64,000 nucleotides of DNA from an uncultured Anaerolineales bacterium (GTDB lineage Bacteria; Chloroflexota; Anaerolineae; Anaerolineales; Villigracilaceae): assembly GCA_937928015.1 (NCBI GenBank), contig CALFXA010000051.1:18375-82374 (forward strand), in the 5' to 3' direction. The translations under genes and the position numbers were made by a program. Positions 15,749 through 24,054 of this stretch are shown in pieces (the first letter of the stretch is position 1; each line of letters begins with the position of its first letter). The notes beneath the pieces were generated by a model that ran no database searches, was not told the origin of the DNA, and saw nothing but the letters and a program-made list of their open reading frames with translations.

Positions 15749-16501
15749 ATGCACAATCGAAAGTCCGTCCCCATCCATCTCCTTTCCTGGAGCGCGGTTC
15801 TCCTGCTAATGGCGTGCAGCCTGGCGGGGCAAATTCCCTTCCTCGCAACACCCACCCCGCTCCCCACGCCAACCCCCATCCCCACTGCGACGCCTGTACC
15901 ACATCCACCTGAAATCACAAAACTCGATCTGAAGGAAAAGATCGAGAATGGAGAACAGCTTTTCGACATCCTCATCTCCTTCCGCGACCTGGATGGGGAT
16001 GCCGTTAAGATCCATTACGAGATTCTCAAAAGCACTGCTTCGGGTCTAAACGTGGAAGATGGTTACCTAAACAACACGAAACAATCACAAAAAGCTGGGA
16101 CGACCGCCACGGGCAATTGGGGGTGTGGCAATGACACCTACGATGTCACCCTGGGAATCACAATCATCGACGCCAAGAGACTCGAAAGCGAACAAAAATC
16201 CATCACAATCCCCTGCGATGTATCCCGCGTGATTCCCACCTACTCGCAAGTGGTGGCCGCTTATCCACCAGGGACCGAAACATGCAATTCGGTGGTGGAC
16301 ATCACCGGTATGAATGGAGACAAATTGAACGTCACCATCCACACCCTGAGTATCTACAAAGGCCAGATCTCCATCCGTTGCCCGGGGACAAAGGTTACTC
16401 TGCTAGCGGATGTCACCCTGGACGGCGTCAATTATGAATCGGGAACATTGTTGACGGTGGATGAAAACAACGACTGGATTGTGGTTTCCAGTTGGGATTG
16501 A
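15749..16501 (+). CDS. Lipoprotein with Pro/Thr linker, unknown function
   Basis: 250 residues from ATG 15749 behind GGAGA. The signal peptide ends in a lipobox LLMAC (Cys23), followed by a proline/threonine-rich linker (residues 33-52) typical of Chloroflexota surface lipoproteins. Residues ~55-150 look like an Ig/cadherin-like beta domain (FRDLDGDAVKIHYEI). The C-terminal ~75 residues, with VDITGMNGDKLNV and GTLLTVDENNDWIVV, resemble an SH3-like module. It would sit on the outer face of the cytoplasmic membrane. Substrate or partner unknown. Confidence 0.65.
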   Translation: MHNRKSVPIHLLSWSAVLLLMACSLAGQIPFLATPTPLPTPTPIPTATPVPHPPEITKLDLKEKIENGEQLFDILISFRDLDGDAVKIHYEILKSTASGLNVEDGYLNNTKQSQKAGTTATGNWGCGNDTYDVTLGITIIDAKRLESEQKSITIPCDVSRVIPTYSQVVAAYPPGTETCNSVVDITGMNGDKLNVTIHTLSIYKGQISIRCPGTKVTLLADVTLDGVNYESGTLLTVDENNDWIVVSSWD

Positions 16502-16576
16502 AATACCCAAAGATCCTTCTGAAAATCGGGGTGCGGATTTCGGTGCATATTTTCGGACGGAGACATAGAGAAACAG

Positions 16577-16608
16577 AATGGGCTGGCAGCTATGATTACC
16601 AGCCCATT
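16577..16608. terminator. Hairpin between convergent lipoprotein and Memo-like genes
   Basis: AATGGGCTGG (16577-16586) pairs perfectly with CCAGCCCATT (16599-16608). T-runs are short on both sides, so strength is uncertain. Confidence 0.5.
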
Positions 16609-16647
16609 TATAACCATCTCAGTAACGCAGCAAACGGCAAATCCGTC

Positions 16648-17493
16648 TTATACGGCGCTCTTCAAAATCGCCGCCGCGCCGTAGCCCACCACGGACGAGA
16701 GATCGCCCGTGACGTCGCCCGAGGTGGCATGATGCAGTATCTGGACCTTGTCCGCGCCGAGGCCGCGCGCCGCCCACAGGACCGAGGCCACCGCGCCCAG
16801 TCCGCAGGCAAAGCCCCTGCCCGCCTCCTCGGTCTCGAAGAGGCTCTCGGGAGTGAAAGCCTCGAACTGACGGAGCATCTCCGCATCGAAGCGCTCGGCC
16901 TGCTTCTGGGTATAGAAATGCGACAGGTCTGTGCTGGCCACCAACAGGAAGTTCCGTCCGCGCAACAGGTCGGCCAGGGCCCGACCCAATCCCTCGGCCA
17001 GGTGTGGATCGATGACCCGCACCATGATAGGCAACAGATGAAATGGTCTCGACAATGCGCGTTGCAGGAAGGGCAACTCGATCTCCAACGAATGCTCACG
17101 GTCACGGGCGACACGCGTCAGTCCGACGCCCAGGCTGTGATGCAGACGGTCGTCCAGATCGTCGAGCAGACCCTGCGCGACAGGGATTTCTCCCAACGGC
17201 GTGACGTAGGCGCCGTGCGAACTGGTCAGGAATGGGCTGGTGTGGAAGTTGTGATAGGGCGAGAGTACGGCGACCACGTCGGGGGTCCGCCCGCGCAGGG
17301 CGGCAAAGGCATAGCCCGCCACAGGTCCCGAGTAGATATGTCCCGCATGGGGAGCGATGACACCCAACACATCCCCGCTCCATTCGGGCAGTACAGCCTG
17401 AGCAAGGTACTCGTCCACGCTGCGGGCCAGGGCATCGGGGTCGGCGGGATACCAGGTCCCCGCCAGGGGAGAGGGACGCAAGTTGGTGGTCAT
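16648..17493 (-). CDS. Memo-like protein (AmmeMemoRadiSam system protein B)
   Basis: 281 residues from ATG 17493 (MTTNLRPSPLAGTWYPADP). IAPHAGHIYSGPVAGYAF near residues 45-62, REHSLEIELPFLQ near 140, TDLSHF near 190 and the final VGYGAA are signature segments of the MEMO1/AmmeMemoRadiSam-B family, related to class III extradiol dioxygenases with a mononuclear metal site. In many prokaryotes the family is encoded with an AMMECR1 protein and a radical SAM enzyme; neither is beside it here. Its biochemical role is not established. A TACAAT eight bases before the ATG makes leaderless initiation possible. Confidence 0.9.
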   Translation of the reverse strand: MTTNLRPSPLAGTWYPADPDALARSVDEYLAQAVLPEWSGDVLGVIAPHAGHIYSGPVAGYAFAALRGRTPDVVAVLSPYHNFHTSPFLTSSHGAYVTPLGEIPVAQGLLDDLDDRLHHSLGVGLTRVARDREHSLEIELPFLQRALSRPFHLLPIMVRVIDPHLAEGLGRALADLLRGRNFLLVASTDLSHFYTQKQAERFDAEMLRQFEAFTPESLFETEEAGRGFACGLGAVASVLWAARGLGADKVQILHHATSGDVTGDLSSVVGYGAAAILKSAV

Positions 17494-17560
17494 CAAAATG
17501 ATTGTAGCACAGATGAATTCCTCCCTCACCCTGCCCCTATCGCAATGGGAGAGGAAAGTA

Positions 17561-17592
17561 AAAAAAGAGGCGGATGGAAATCCATCCGCCTC
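17561..17592 (-). terminator. Rho-independent terminator of the lipoprotein gene at 17608
   Basis: On the minus strand an 11-bp stem (GAGGCGGATGG with CCATCCGCCTC, positions 17567-17577 and 17582-17592) is followed by six T residues. It lies just after the stop at 17608. Confidence 0.8.
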
Positions 17593-17607
17593 GTGGGTCG
17601 ATTCCGC

Positions 17608-18273
17608 TTACGGGACGCGATAACTGCCAATGACGTCGTTGAGCGTAGACTTGTACTGGTCCTCGGCGCTGTTCACCCATTCGACGGTGAAGAGCAGGAA
17701 GGTGTCGGTGCCGCGAGTCTCAAGGAACGAGATACCCGAGTAACCGCCCGCCTTCGAAGTCCAGGTCAGGCGTTCGCTGCCATCCTGCATGATGCGGTCA
17801 TCGCTGACACGGATGTCGCCTTCCTTGCCCGTCTTGCTATAGAAGGTATTGATCAAATAGAGGGCGAACTTGCCCTTATCACTGCCCGAGAAAGGCTTCC
17901 CATCATCGTACACAATGTTCTCCACCAGGGCCATCTGGTCGGGTGAGGAGAAGGTATCGATATAATAATAGTTATTCTCGGAGTCCACCGTCTGGCTGTA
18001 GGTCCAGTCACTGGGGACATCGATGGCAAAATATTTCTTCTGATCCGTGAAGGTGGTCAAGCCGCCCGTGCTCTGCTGTTCAGGAGTCGGCTGGACATCC
18101 TGCTGGGGCACAGGGGTAGGCTGTTGGGGGACGGGGGTGGGCTGGCTCTGCTGCTGTTGTTGTTGCTGCTGGACGGGCGCAGGCGTAGGCGTCCCGCCAC
18201 CATAGCAGGCCAGGCTGACGAACACGAACACGAACATCAATGCAAACAAACGATACGAACCTTGCTTCTTCAT
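17608..18273 (-). CDS. Lipoprotein with poly-Gln/Pro linker, unknown function
   Basis: 221 residues from ATG 18273 with AAGGAG eight bases upstream. The lipobox VSLAC is at residues 19-23. It is followed by a low-complexity linker holding a run of eight glutamines and TPVPQQ repeats (to ~residue 70). The globular C-terminal ~150 residues (YFAIDVPSDWTYSQ, VENIVYDDGKPFSG, FLLFTVEW) resemble the alpha/beta PsbP/Mog1-like fold seen in many lipoproteins, but this is a weak resemblance. Monocistronic, ended by a strong terminator. Confidence 0.65.
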   Translation of the reverse strand: MKKQGSYRLFALMFVFVFVSLACYGGGTPTPAPVQQQQQQQQSQPTPVPQQPTPVPQQDVQPTPEQQSTGGLTTFTDQKKYFAIDVPSDWTYSQTVDSENNYYYIDTFSSPDQMALVENIVYDDGKPFSGSDKGKFALYLINTFYSKTGKEGDIRVSDDRIMQDGSERLTWTSKAGGYSGISFLETRGTDTFLLFTVEWVNSAEDQYKSTLNDVIGSYRVP

Positions 18274-18395
18274 TCATTCTCCTTCTTTGGCTATAAAAAA
18301 GTTTCAGGCATTATATAAAGCACTTGCCCATTTGACAACCATACTTTTGGTCTATTTTTTTTGGAATACTGTCTCAAACCGAGACTGAGACGCCG

Positions 18396-18887
18396 TTATT
18401 CCTGCCCCAAAACCACGCGGGTGGCGCGGAAAGCCAACGGTGGCAACGCATCGCGGGGAAACCAATCGACGGCATCGGCATCGTCGGCGGCGACCAGGCT
18501 CCCGTCCACGATTTCGGCGGCATAGACGAGGATGAAGTCCGCGCCACGTGGATGCTCACGTCCAGGCACGACATCCACGATCCCTGTCACACGGACCCTC
18601 AGGCCTGTCTCCTCCAAACATTCGCGGGCAGCCGCCTCGGCAGGATCCTCGCCCGCATCCACAAAACCCGCAGGCAGGGTCCACAAGCCGCGATAGGGCT
18701 CATTGGCACGCCGCACCAAAAGCACACGGCCGTCCCGTTCGACCAGGACAGCCGCGGCCACCTTCGGGTCTGCAAAATGGATCCACTTGCACTGCGGGCA
18801 GACCGCGCGGACTTTGCCAAAGCGTTCGGCGTGATCCACGGGCGCGCCACAGCGCGGACAAAACCTTATTTCACTTTCTTGCGCCAT
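18396..18887 (-). CDS. Nudix hydrolase with N-terminal zinc ribbon
   Basis: 163 residues. CPRCG (10-14) and CPQCKW (30-35) form a zinc ribbon. The Nudix box GX5EX7REUXEEXGU is complete (GFVDAGEDPAEAAARECLEE, then TGL) near residues 73-95. The arrangement resembles NudC-type and ADP-ribose pyrophosphatase-like enzymes that hydrolyse nucleoside-diphosphate derivatives; the substrate is not defined. Its start overlaps the 3' end of the anti-sigma gene by 22 bases, so it is likely the third gene of the sigma operon. Confidence 0.9.
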   Translation of the reverse strand: MAQESEIRFCPRCGAPVDHAERFGKVRAVCPQCKWIHFADPKVAAAVLVERDGRVLLVRRANEPYRGLWTLPAGFVDAGEDPAEAAARECLEETGLRVRVTGIVDVVPGREHPRGADFILVYAAEIVDGSLVAADDADAVDWFPRDALPPLAFRATRVVLGQE

Positions 18888-19636
18888 GACTGGTTGGCAA
18901 GCTCGGCCAGGATGTAAGCCAGGCCACCCGTGGCGAGCGCCACCACGAGCAGGGCGATCTGCCAGCCAGGCGGCACAGGCGTGCCGACAGGCTCAGGGGC
19001 TGGCGGCTCACCCGGTTCGACGGTGCGCGCCTCCCCAGTAGACATGGCCTTCATGGCCGAATCGGGCACGGGAGCGGCCTCGGTGGGCGAGACCATGGAC
19101 TGATCATTATAAAAGGCAGGGGTTTCCGTAGGGGCAACAGACAGGAGCAGGTTGGGCGGCTCGGTGGCGGCAGGAGCCTCGGTGGCAGCCGCCGCAAAGG
19201 CGGGCGCTTCAGTAGCGGGAGCCTCCGTCGCAGCGGGCATGGACTCCATCATCGGCGCCTCATCTCCACCGCCCCCTCCGCCACCCACGCCATACGCCAT
19301 CTGCCGTTCGGCAAAGGAAGGCGCGAGGGCGTTGGCGGCCATCGAGAGGAACAGTAAGAAGGTGGCCAGGGAGGTGGCCCAACGCAAGGCAGGGACAGCG
19401 CGCGGCAGGGGGGCCTTGACGCCTGCCATCCTGGGCGTGAGGGTGAAGTTATGAGGAGCACGGCGCTGGGGCAGTTTACGGAGTAAAGTGCGGGACTGGG
19501 ACAGATCGTCCATGACGGCGCGCAGATCGGGGTCCGCTTTGAGGCGGGACTCGAGACGCGCAGAATCGGCCTGGGACAGTTGTCCATCCAAATAGGCCGA
19601 AAGTAGTTCAACGTCGCGGAAGGTAGGAGTTTTCAT
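18866..19636 (-). CDS. Anti-sigma factor, two-TM type with low-complexity outer region
   Basis: 256 residues from ATG 19636 behind AAGGAG. The cytoplasmic N-terminus (VELLSAYLDGQLSQADSARL) resembles anti-sigma zinc-finger (zf-HC2) domains but lacks their HxxxCxxC cysteines. A transmembrane helix at ~84-103 is followed by a long external region with seven consecutive glycines and many ATEAPA-type repeats. A second helix lies near residue 230 with a basic end (WRKKVK). It should hold the ECF sigma factor encoded upstream at the membrane. ATG overlaps the sigma stop (ATGA), implying coupled translation. Confidence 0.78.
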   Translation of the reverse strand: MKTPTFRDVELLSAYLDGQLSQADSARLESRLKADPDLRAVMDDLSQSRTLLRKLPQRRAPHNFTLTPRMAGVKAPLPRAVPALRWATSLATFLLFLSMAANALAPSFAERQMAYGVGGGGGGGDEAPMMESMPAATEAPATEAPAFAAAATEAPAATEPPNLLLSVAPTETPAFYNDQSMVSPTEAAPVPDSAMKAMSTGEARTVEPGEPPAPEPVGTPVPPGWQIALLVVALATGGLAYILAELANQSWRKKVK

Positions 19637-20238
19637 GCGTTTTCTCCTTCCAGACGATAAGACGCGGGCAAAAGTTCCGCAAAGCCTTGCAGGCACTCCC
19701 GCAGACGCAGACGGGCGCGGGCCAGGCGGCTCTTGATGGTGCCGAGCGGAACGCGGACGGAGGCGGCCACCTCGGTATAGTCCATGCCCTGGATATCGGC
19801 CAGCACCACCACGGCGCGAAACTCGACGGGCAGGGCCTCCAGACAATGCTGAATGGCGTGCTCCACCTCGTCGGCCTCGGCGACCTGCTCGGGCGTGAAG
19901 TTGGGGTCGGCCAGCCAGCGCGGGGAATCCATCTCGTCGCCGTCATCCATCTCGGGTTCGAGCGGCGTGGTGGGACGGCGCTTCTTGCGGCGCAACTCGT
20001 CATAGCAGGCGTTGGTGACGGTGCGCATCAACCAGGCCTTGAAGGAGCCGCCGCGAAAAGAGGTGATACTGCGGAAAGCGGAGATGAAGGCTTCCTGGGC
20101 AGCGTCGGCGGCCTGGTCCTCATCGCCAAGGATGCGCAGGGCGGTATTGAAAACCGTGTCCTGGTAGTGCAATACCAAGGTGTTGAAGGCGTCGAGGCTG
20201 CCGCGTTGGGCGTCGTGGATCAGGGCAGGTTCGTCCAT
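19633..20238 (-). CDS. ECF-family RNA polymerase sigma factor
   Basis: 201 residues. Region 2 is visible at ~20-90 (FNTLVLHYQDTVFNTALRIL, DAAQEAFISAFRSI, RGGSFKAWLMRTVTNACYDELRR). An acidic linker follows, and region 4 at ~130-185 holds LPVEFRAVVVLADIQGMDYTEVA and the recognition helix VPLGTIKSRLARARLRLRE. It resembles the SigE/RpoE-like ECF factors. It heads an operon with its presumed anti-sigma factor and a Nudix hydrolase; the inducing signal is not apparent, but the membrane anti-sigma factor points to envelope stress. Confidence 0.93.
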   Translation of the reverse strand: MDEPALIHDAQRGSLDAFNTLVLHYQDTVFNTALRILGDEDQAADAAQEAFISAFRSITSFRGGSFKAWLMRTVTNACYDELRRKKRRPTTPLEPEMDDGDEMDSPRWLADPNFTPEQVAEADEVEHAIQHCLEALPVEFRAVVVLADIQGMDYTEVAASVRVPLGTIKSRLARARLRLRECLQGFAELLPASYRLEGENA

Positions 20239-20346
20239 AAGGGTATTTTATCATTGGGGAGGGGGAATTTGGGGAGGGTAGAAGTTGGAAGGTGGGGCCT
20301 TTGACAGAAAGTCGCTTTTCCTGTATGCTTGCGCCATCAACTATAG

Positions 20347-20472
20347 ATAACCTCATGTCCACTAAAGTACCAGATACAGCATTTAAAGGTTGACCGCATC
20401 AAGAAAACAGAGGACACAAAGAACGTTTGGTGGGTCAGGTCGTCGTTTCCAGAAGTCTTCAAGCTAGGATAA
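20347..20472 (+). pseudogene. Remnant of a small gene
   Basis: A frame without a start codon encodes ~41 residues ending in VWWVRSSFPEVFKLG and a TAA at 20470-20472. The composition looks like the C-terminus of a real protein. An ATG at 20355 is in another frame and stops after 12 codons. This may be the 3' end of a gene lost by deletion, next to the AT-rich orphan at 20482. No family was recognised. Confidence 0.3.
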
Positions 20473-20481
20473 GCAATCAAT

Positions 20482-21030
20482 ATGAATATTGCCGAGTCAA
20501 ATCTCAAAGAACTATATGGGGTCATCTGCTGGAATTGCAAATGGGACTATAACCTGAATTTATCCATAAATTTTGGGCAGCCATCACTATCAATTGTTGA
20601 ACCTAGAGGAGTCAAAACAGATAACGAAAAAATTCGGAAATTTCGCCAATACAGGCATGTAACATTGCGAGGAGAATGGTTTTTGTGGATATTGGGAGCA
20701 TATTGGAAACTATCCATCAAGGATTTTGGTGAAGTAACAAGTGCGAGTCAATATAAGAAGATGGCGATGGCCTTAGCCCGTCTGGATGGGCAAAAAATAA
20801 TCGACGCAAGTGTAAATCCATTAACATCAGCAACACAGTTAATATTTGACCTTGGAGCCCAAATCTCCATTCGACGCACTAGAATTTCCAGTCGTGAAGA
20901 TATTTGGTCCTTATACAAGCCAAATGAATATGTATTTTCCGTACGGGCCGATGGGAAATATAAAGATGTCCCTGGGAAGCATGCTGATAATGAAAAGGAT
21001 TGGGCCCCTATTTCCCAACCATATAAGTGA
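20482..21030 (+). CDS. Hypothetical protein, AT-rich orphan
   Basis: 182 residues, soluble, with no signal peptide or membrane helix. Early CWNCKWD could be a half zinc site, but no second CxxC is seen. Charged C-terminus. Codon composition is much more AT-rich than the sigma operon before it and the GC-rich genes after it, which suggests recent acquisition together with the remnant at 20347-20472. No family was recognised. Ribosome-binding site is weak (AGGA at about 20466). Confidence 0.55.
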   Translation: MNIAESNLKELYGVICWNCKWDYNLNLSINFGQPSLSIVEPRGVKTDNEKIRKFRQYRHVTLRGEWFLWILGAYWKLSIKDFGEVTSASQYKKMAMALARLDGQKIIDASVNPLTSATQLIFDLGAQISIRRTRISSREDIWSLYKPNEYVFSVRADGKYKDVPGKHADNEKDWAPISQPYK

Positions 21031-21049
21031 ACGCGAATAGGGAATAATC

Positions 21050-21634
21050 ATGGGATACACCGTTACCTGCCCGCAATGCCAGGAAATCAACTCGGGAAGC
21101 CAATTGTATTGCACGAAGTGCCAGGCCAGTCTGGTTGGGGTTCCGCGCGAACAAACGTCCGTCGCTGAAGAGGTGGCTGCCCCTGCCCCATCCTTGCCCA
21201 AGGCTCAAGGCTTGAGCGATACCGCGCGGCTCCTGCTGATTGGCGCAGGAGTCGGCGTGATCGCGTTTGGCGCGGCTTTTTCTATTTCCTTTGGAAATGT
21301 CTTTTGTTGCGGCGGTTTCCTTGTCTCCGTCATCGCAGGCAGCGCGGCAGGATTCTTGACCGCGCGTTACACCAACGTCGCCACCCGCGAGAACGCCATC
21401 CGCGTTGGCTCGATGGCGGGCGGGATCGCAGGTATCTTCATCCTGCTTGGGCAGGTCGCTGGCGGCATCCTACCCGCGCTGATGATCAGCCTTCTCCCCG
21501 CCAGCGGAGCCAACTCCGCACAACTCGCCAATCACATGTTCAATGCCGTTTTTAATTCCAGCCTGTGTTTTGGGTTGATTAACCTGCTCGTGTCCGCTGC
21601 GGCGGGATCCGCCGTGGCAAGCAAGAGCATGTGA
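21050..21634 (+). CDS. Zinc-ribbon membrane protein
   Basis: 194 residues from ATG 21050 with AGGGAA upstream. An N-terminal zinc ribbon (CPQCQ at 7-11, YCTKC at 23-27) and a Pro/Ala linker lead to four transmembrane helices (about 58-80, 84-103, 118-148, 168-190) rich in small residues. Zinc ribbon plus small membrane domain is a common layout in bacterial proteins of unknown function. Two extra cysteines (FCCGG) lie in the membrane region. Confidence 0.65.
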   Translation: MGYTVTCPQCQEINSGSQLYCTKCQASLVGVPREQTSVAEEVAAPAPSLPKAQGLSDTARLLLIGAGVGVIAFGAAFSISFGNVFCCGGFLVSVIAGSAAGFLTARYTNVATRENAIRVGSMAGGIAGIFILLGQVAGGILPALMISLLPASGANSAQLANHMFNAVFNSSLCFGLINLLVSAAAGSAVASKSM

Positions 21635-21740
21635 CCATCGATAGTACTTCAAGGGGTTCGCGGGGAGGCTCGCTTTGTGTTATAAGAATCAGAGTCATCC
21701 ACTAAGATGACGATAAAACATTCAACCAGAGGAGTTCCCT

Positions 21741-21983
21741 ATGAATTTCATTGTTTGGATCATCGCAGGTATCGTAGCGGGCTGGCTGGCTGGCCTGGTG
21801 GTGCGCGGACGCGGCTTCGGCCTGATCGGCGACCTGGTCATCGGTCTGCTGGGCGGCCTGATCGGCGGCTGGATCGCGGGATTGGTCGGCTTGCAAGCCA
21901 CTAGCTTCCTCGGCCAGATCCTCGTGGCGGCCCTGGGAGGCGTGGTCCTCGTCGCCATCGTCCGCTTCCTGAAACGAGCCTAG
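21741..21983 (+). CDS. GlsB/YeaQ/YmgE-family stress-response membrane protein
   Basis: 80 residues behind AGAGGAG (21728-21734). Three hydrophobic segments with the family pattern IIAGIVAGWLAGLVVRGRGFG, LIGDLVIGLLGGLIGGWIAG and a C-terminal helix ending FLKRA. The family (formerly transglycosylase-associated) comprises small inner-membrane proteins often induced by stress; their molecular role is unknown. Monocistronic and followed by a strong terminator. Confidence 0.9.
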   Translation: MNFIVWIIAGIVAGWLAGLVVRGRGFGLIGDLVIGLLGGLIGGWIAGLVGLQATSFLGQILVAALGGVVLVAIVRFLKRA

Positions 21984-21988
21984 TGTGA

Positions 21989-22025
21989 AAAAAGGAATGG
22001 ATGCAACTGCATCCATTCCTTTTTG
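21989..22025 (+). terminator. Bidirectional rho-independent terminator
   Basis: Arms 21989-22005 and 22008-22024 pair perfectly over 17 bases, beginning with A5 and ending with T5. It ends the GlsB-like transcript. Confidence 0.85.
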
Positions 22026-22058
22026 TAAGGTGATTTCCGCTGAATTCTCCCCCATGAA

Positions 22059-22087
22059 TTTACAAAGAAAAATAAAGTCACTATAAT
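22059..22087 (+). promoter_or_regulatory. Promoter of the S-component-like gene, predicted leaderless
   Basis: TTTACA (22059-22064) and TATAAT (22082-22087) with 17-base spacing. The expected transcription start coincides with the A of the ATG at 22094, and no ribosome-binding site exists. Confidence 0.65.
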
Positions 22088-22093
22088 ACACTC

Positions 22094-22594
22094 ATGGAAA
22101 ACAGCAGGCGCGGGCATCTTGGGCTGGTCATCCTCACGTTGGCATACCCGCTGACGCATTTCATCGTCCAGTACATCCCCAATCCGTTCGTCCCTTCGGC
22201 GGACATCGCGCTGAACATGATCTTCCCCATCCTGGCGGGATATTTCTACGGCCCCATGAGCGGAGCCATGGCAGGCGCCCTCGGCACAGGACTCTCCGCC
22301 TGGCTGGGAGCCGACCTGTACGACCTTGCAGCCATCCTTCCGCACACGCTGATGGGCGCAGTCGCGGGCCTGGCAGGGGAATCGCGCGCGCAATTTCCCG
22401 CCGCATTCAGCATTCTCATCGGCCACCTGCTCAACATCCTGTCCTACTGGCGCTTCGGCCTGATCGCTTTCGAGCATCTCAACACCCTGCTGCTGGGCCT
22501 GCTGACCGAGACCACCATCGACGTGGTCGCCACCGTCCTGTTGATCGTCCTCCTGCAGCGATGGCTCTATCAAGAAAAGGAACTCCGCTGGTGA
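22094..22594 (+). CDS. ECF-transporter S-component-like membrane protein
   Basis: 166 residues, about five transmembrane helices. The segment IFPILAGYFYGPMSGAMAGALG resembles the substrate-binding S components of ECF vitamin transporters and related membrane sensor modules. No ATPase (EcfA) or EcfT gene is near, so transport cannot be concluded. It overlaps the following HD-GYP gene, whose own N-terminal membrane region has the same kind of motif (IPILVGAFYFGQAGGLLVALV). A shared sensory role feeding c-di-GMP control is an inference. Confidence 0.6.
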   Translation: MENSRRGHLGLVILTLAYPLTHFIVQYIPNPFVPSADIALNMIFPILAGYFYGPMSGAMAGALGTGLSAWLGADLYDLAAILPHTLMGAVAGLAGESRAQFPAAFSILIGHLLNILSYWRFGLIAFEHLNTLLLGLLTETTIDVVATVLLIVLLQRWLYQEKELRW

Positions 22595-24054
22595 GGCCGC
22601 GTATCACGGTCTCGAACACCGTGGCTACCATCGTGATCGCCGCGTGGATCAGCGTCGCCGCCCTCGGGACCTTCCTGCTGCCTGCTCCCACCAGTGAACT
22701 GCGCGAGATGTTCGCCTTCTCGCAAATCATCCCTATCCTCGTGGGGGCTTTTTATTTCGGGCAGGCAGGCGGATTGCTGGTCGCCCTTGTCGCCAGCCTG
22801 GTCAGCGGCTCGCTGGTCATCCTCAACATGGACGAGGTCGACACCCTTTTTGTCCAGCGCGTCATGTTCCAGATCATCTCCTTCAACAGCGTGGCCCTGC
22901 TCACCAGCTTCCTCTCCGACCAGGAGAAGCTGCACAGGCATCAGGTCACCCAGCAATTGGAACGCATCACCGCCCTGCGCGCTATCGACAAGGCTATCAC
23001 CTCGAATGCCGACCTGAGTTCCACGCTTTACATCCTGCTCGAAAGCCTGTCGCACCTGCTGGAAGTGGAAGCCGCCGCCATCCTCCTGCGCGATCCCCGC
23101 ACCGATCAACTGGACCTCAAGGCCAGCCTCGGTTTCTTTGGCGCCTACCCATCCCAGCCTGGCGGCCTGGTGAAGGATGGCGCGACCCGGGCTGCGCGTG
23201 AGAAACAGACGGTCCACTACCCCGACCTGGCCGCCCGCGATCCCGCCATCTCGGACCTGGTCCGCGGCAAGGGCGCCATCGCCTATTACGCCGTCCCGTT
23301 GATGGCACACGACGAACTCAAGGGAGTGTTGGAGGTCTTCGACCGCGCCTCCCATCCCGACGAAGACTGGCGGAACTACCTCGAAACCCTGGCGGGGCAG
23401 GCCGCCATTGCCATCGACCATTCGAAACTGTTGGAGAATCTGCAAACCGCCAACACAGAAATGTCCCAAGCCTACGAAGCCACCCTGCGGGGTTGGTCCC
23501 GCGCCCTCGACCTGCGCGACAAGGAGACCGAAGGTCACACCCAGCGCGTGGTGGCGGTCTCGATGCAACTGGCTACGCGCATGGGGATTCAGGGGGAGCA
23601 ATTGACCGACTTCCAGCGTGGCGCGATCCTGCATGACATCGGCAAAATGGGCGTGCCCGACGAGATCCTGCTCAAGCCTGGTCCGCTCAACGAACAGGAA
23701 TGGACCGTAATGCACAAGCATCCCATTTACGCCCAGATGCTGCTCTCCCCCATTCAATACCTCGAAAAGGCCCTGCTCATCCCCTACTTCCACCATGAAC
23801 GCTGGGACGGCAGCGGCTATCCGCTCGGCCTACGCGGAATCGACATCCCGCTCGAAGCCCGTATCTTCGCTGTGGTGGATGTGTGGGACGCACTGCGCTC
23901 CGACCGCCCCTACCGCAAGGCCCTCACCGACGAGGAGACTCAGGCCTACCTCCGCGAGCAATCAGGGAAGCAATTCGACCCCGACGTGGTAGACAATTTC
24001 CTGAACATGCTCGACGAGCTGCGGAGTCCCGTCAGCTTGATTTCCCCCGAGTAA
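22591..24054 (+). CDS. Membrane GAF/HD-GYP c-di-GMP phosphodiesterase
   Basis: 487 residues from GTG 22591 (GTGA overlap with the previous stop, AAGG upstream); ATG 22561 is an alternative giving 497. The N-terminal ~95 residues hold three to four membrane helices. A coiled coil, a GAF domain (~135-275) and an HD-GYP domain (~300-470) follow. The HD pair is in HDIGKMGVPDEIL, and HHERWDGSGYPLGLRG carries the GYP motif, all typical of active enzymes that hydrolyse c-di-GMP. Together with the PilZ (27549), GGDEF (61404) and other signalling genes it belongs to a c-di-GMP network. Confidence 0.9.
   Translation: MRPRITVSNTVATIVIAAWISVAALGTFLLPAPTSELREMFAFSQIIPILVGAFYFGQAGGLLVALVASLVSGSLVILNMDEVDTLFVQRVMFQIISFNSVALLTSFLSDQEKLHRHQVTQQLERITALRAIDKAITSNADLSSTLYILLESLSHLLEVEAAAILLRDPRTDQLDLKASLGFFGAYPSQPGGLVKDGATRAAREKQTVHYPDLAARDPAISDLVRGKGAIAYYAVPLMAHDELKGVLEVFDRASHPDEDWRNYLETLAGQAAIAIDHSKLLENLQTANTEMSQAYEATLRGWSRALDLRDKETEGHTQRVVAVSMQLATRMGIQGEQLTDFQRGAILHDIGKMGVPDEILLKPGPLNEQEWTVMHKHPIYAQMLLSPIQYLEKALLIPYFHHERWDGSGYPLGLRGIDIPLEARIFAVVDVWDALRSDRPYRKALTDEETQAYLREQSGKQFDPDVVDNFLNMLDELRSPVSLISPE

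Noticed and set aside
17608-18273. Gln-codon run (CTG/TTG repeats) as a candidate microsatellite or CRISPR-like repeat
   Set aside because: It is in frame inside a lipoprotein linker; the repeat unit is a codon and there are no spacers.
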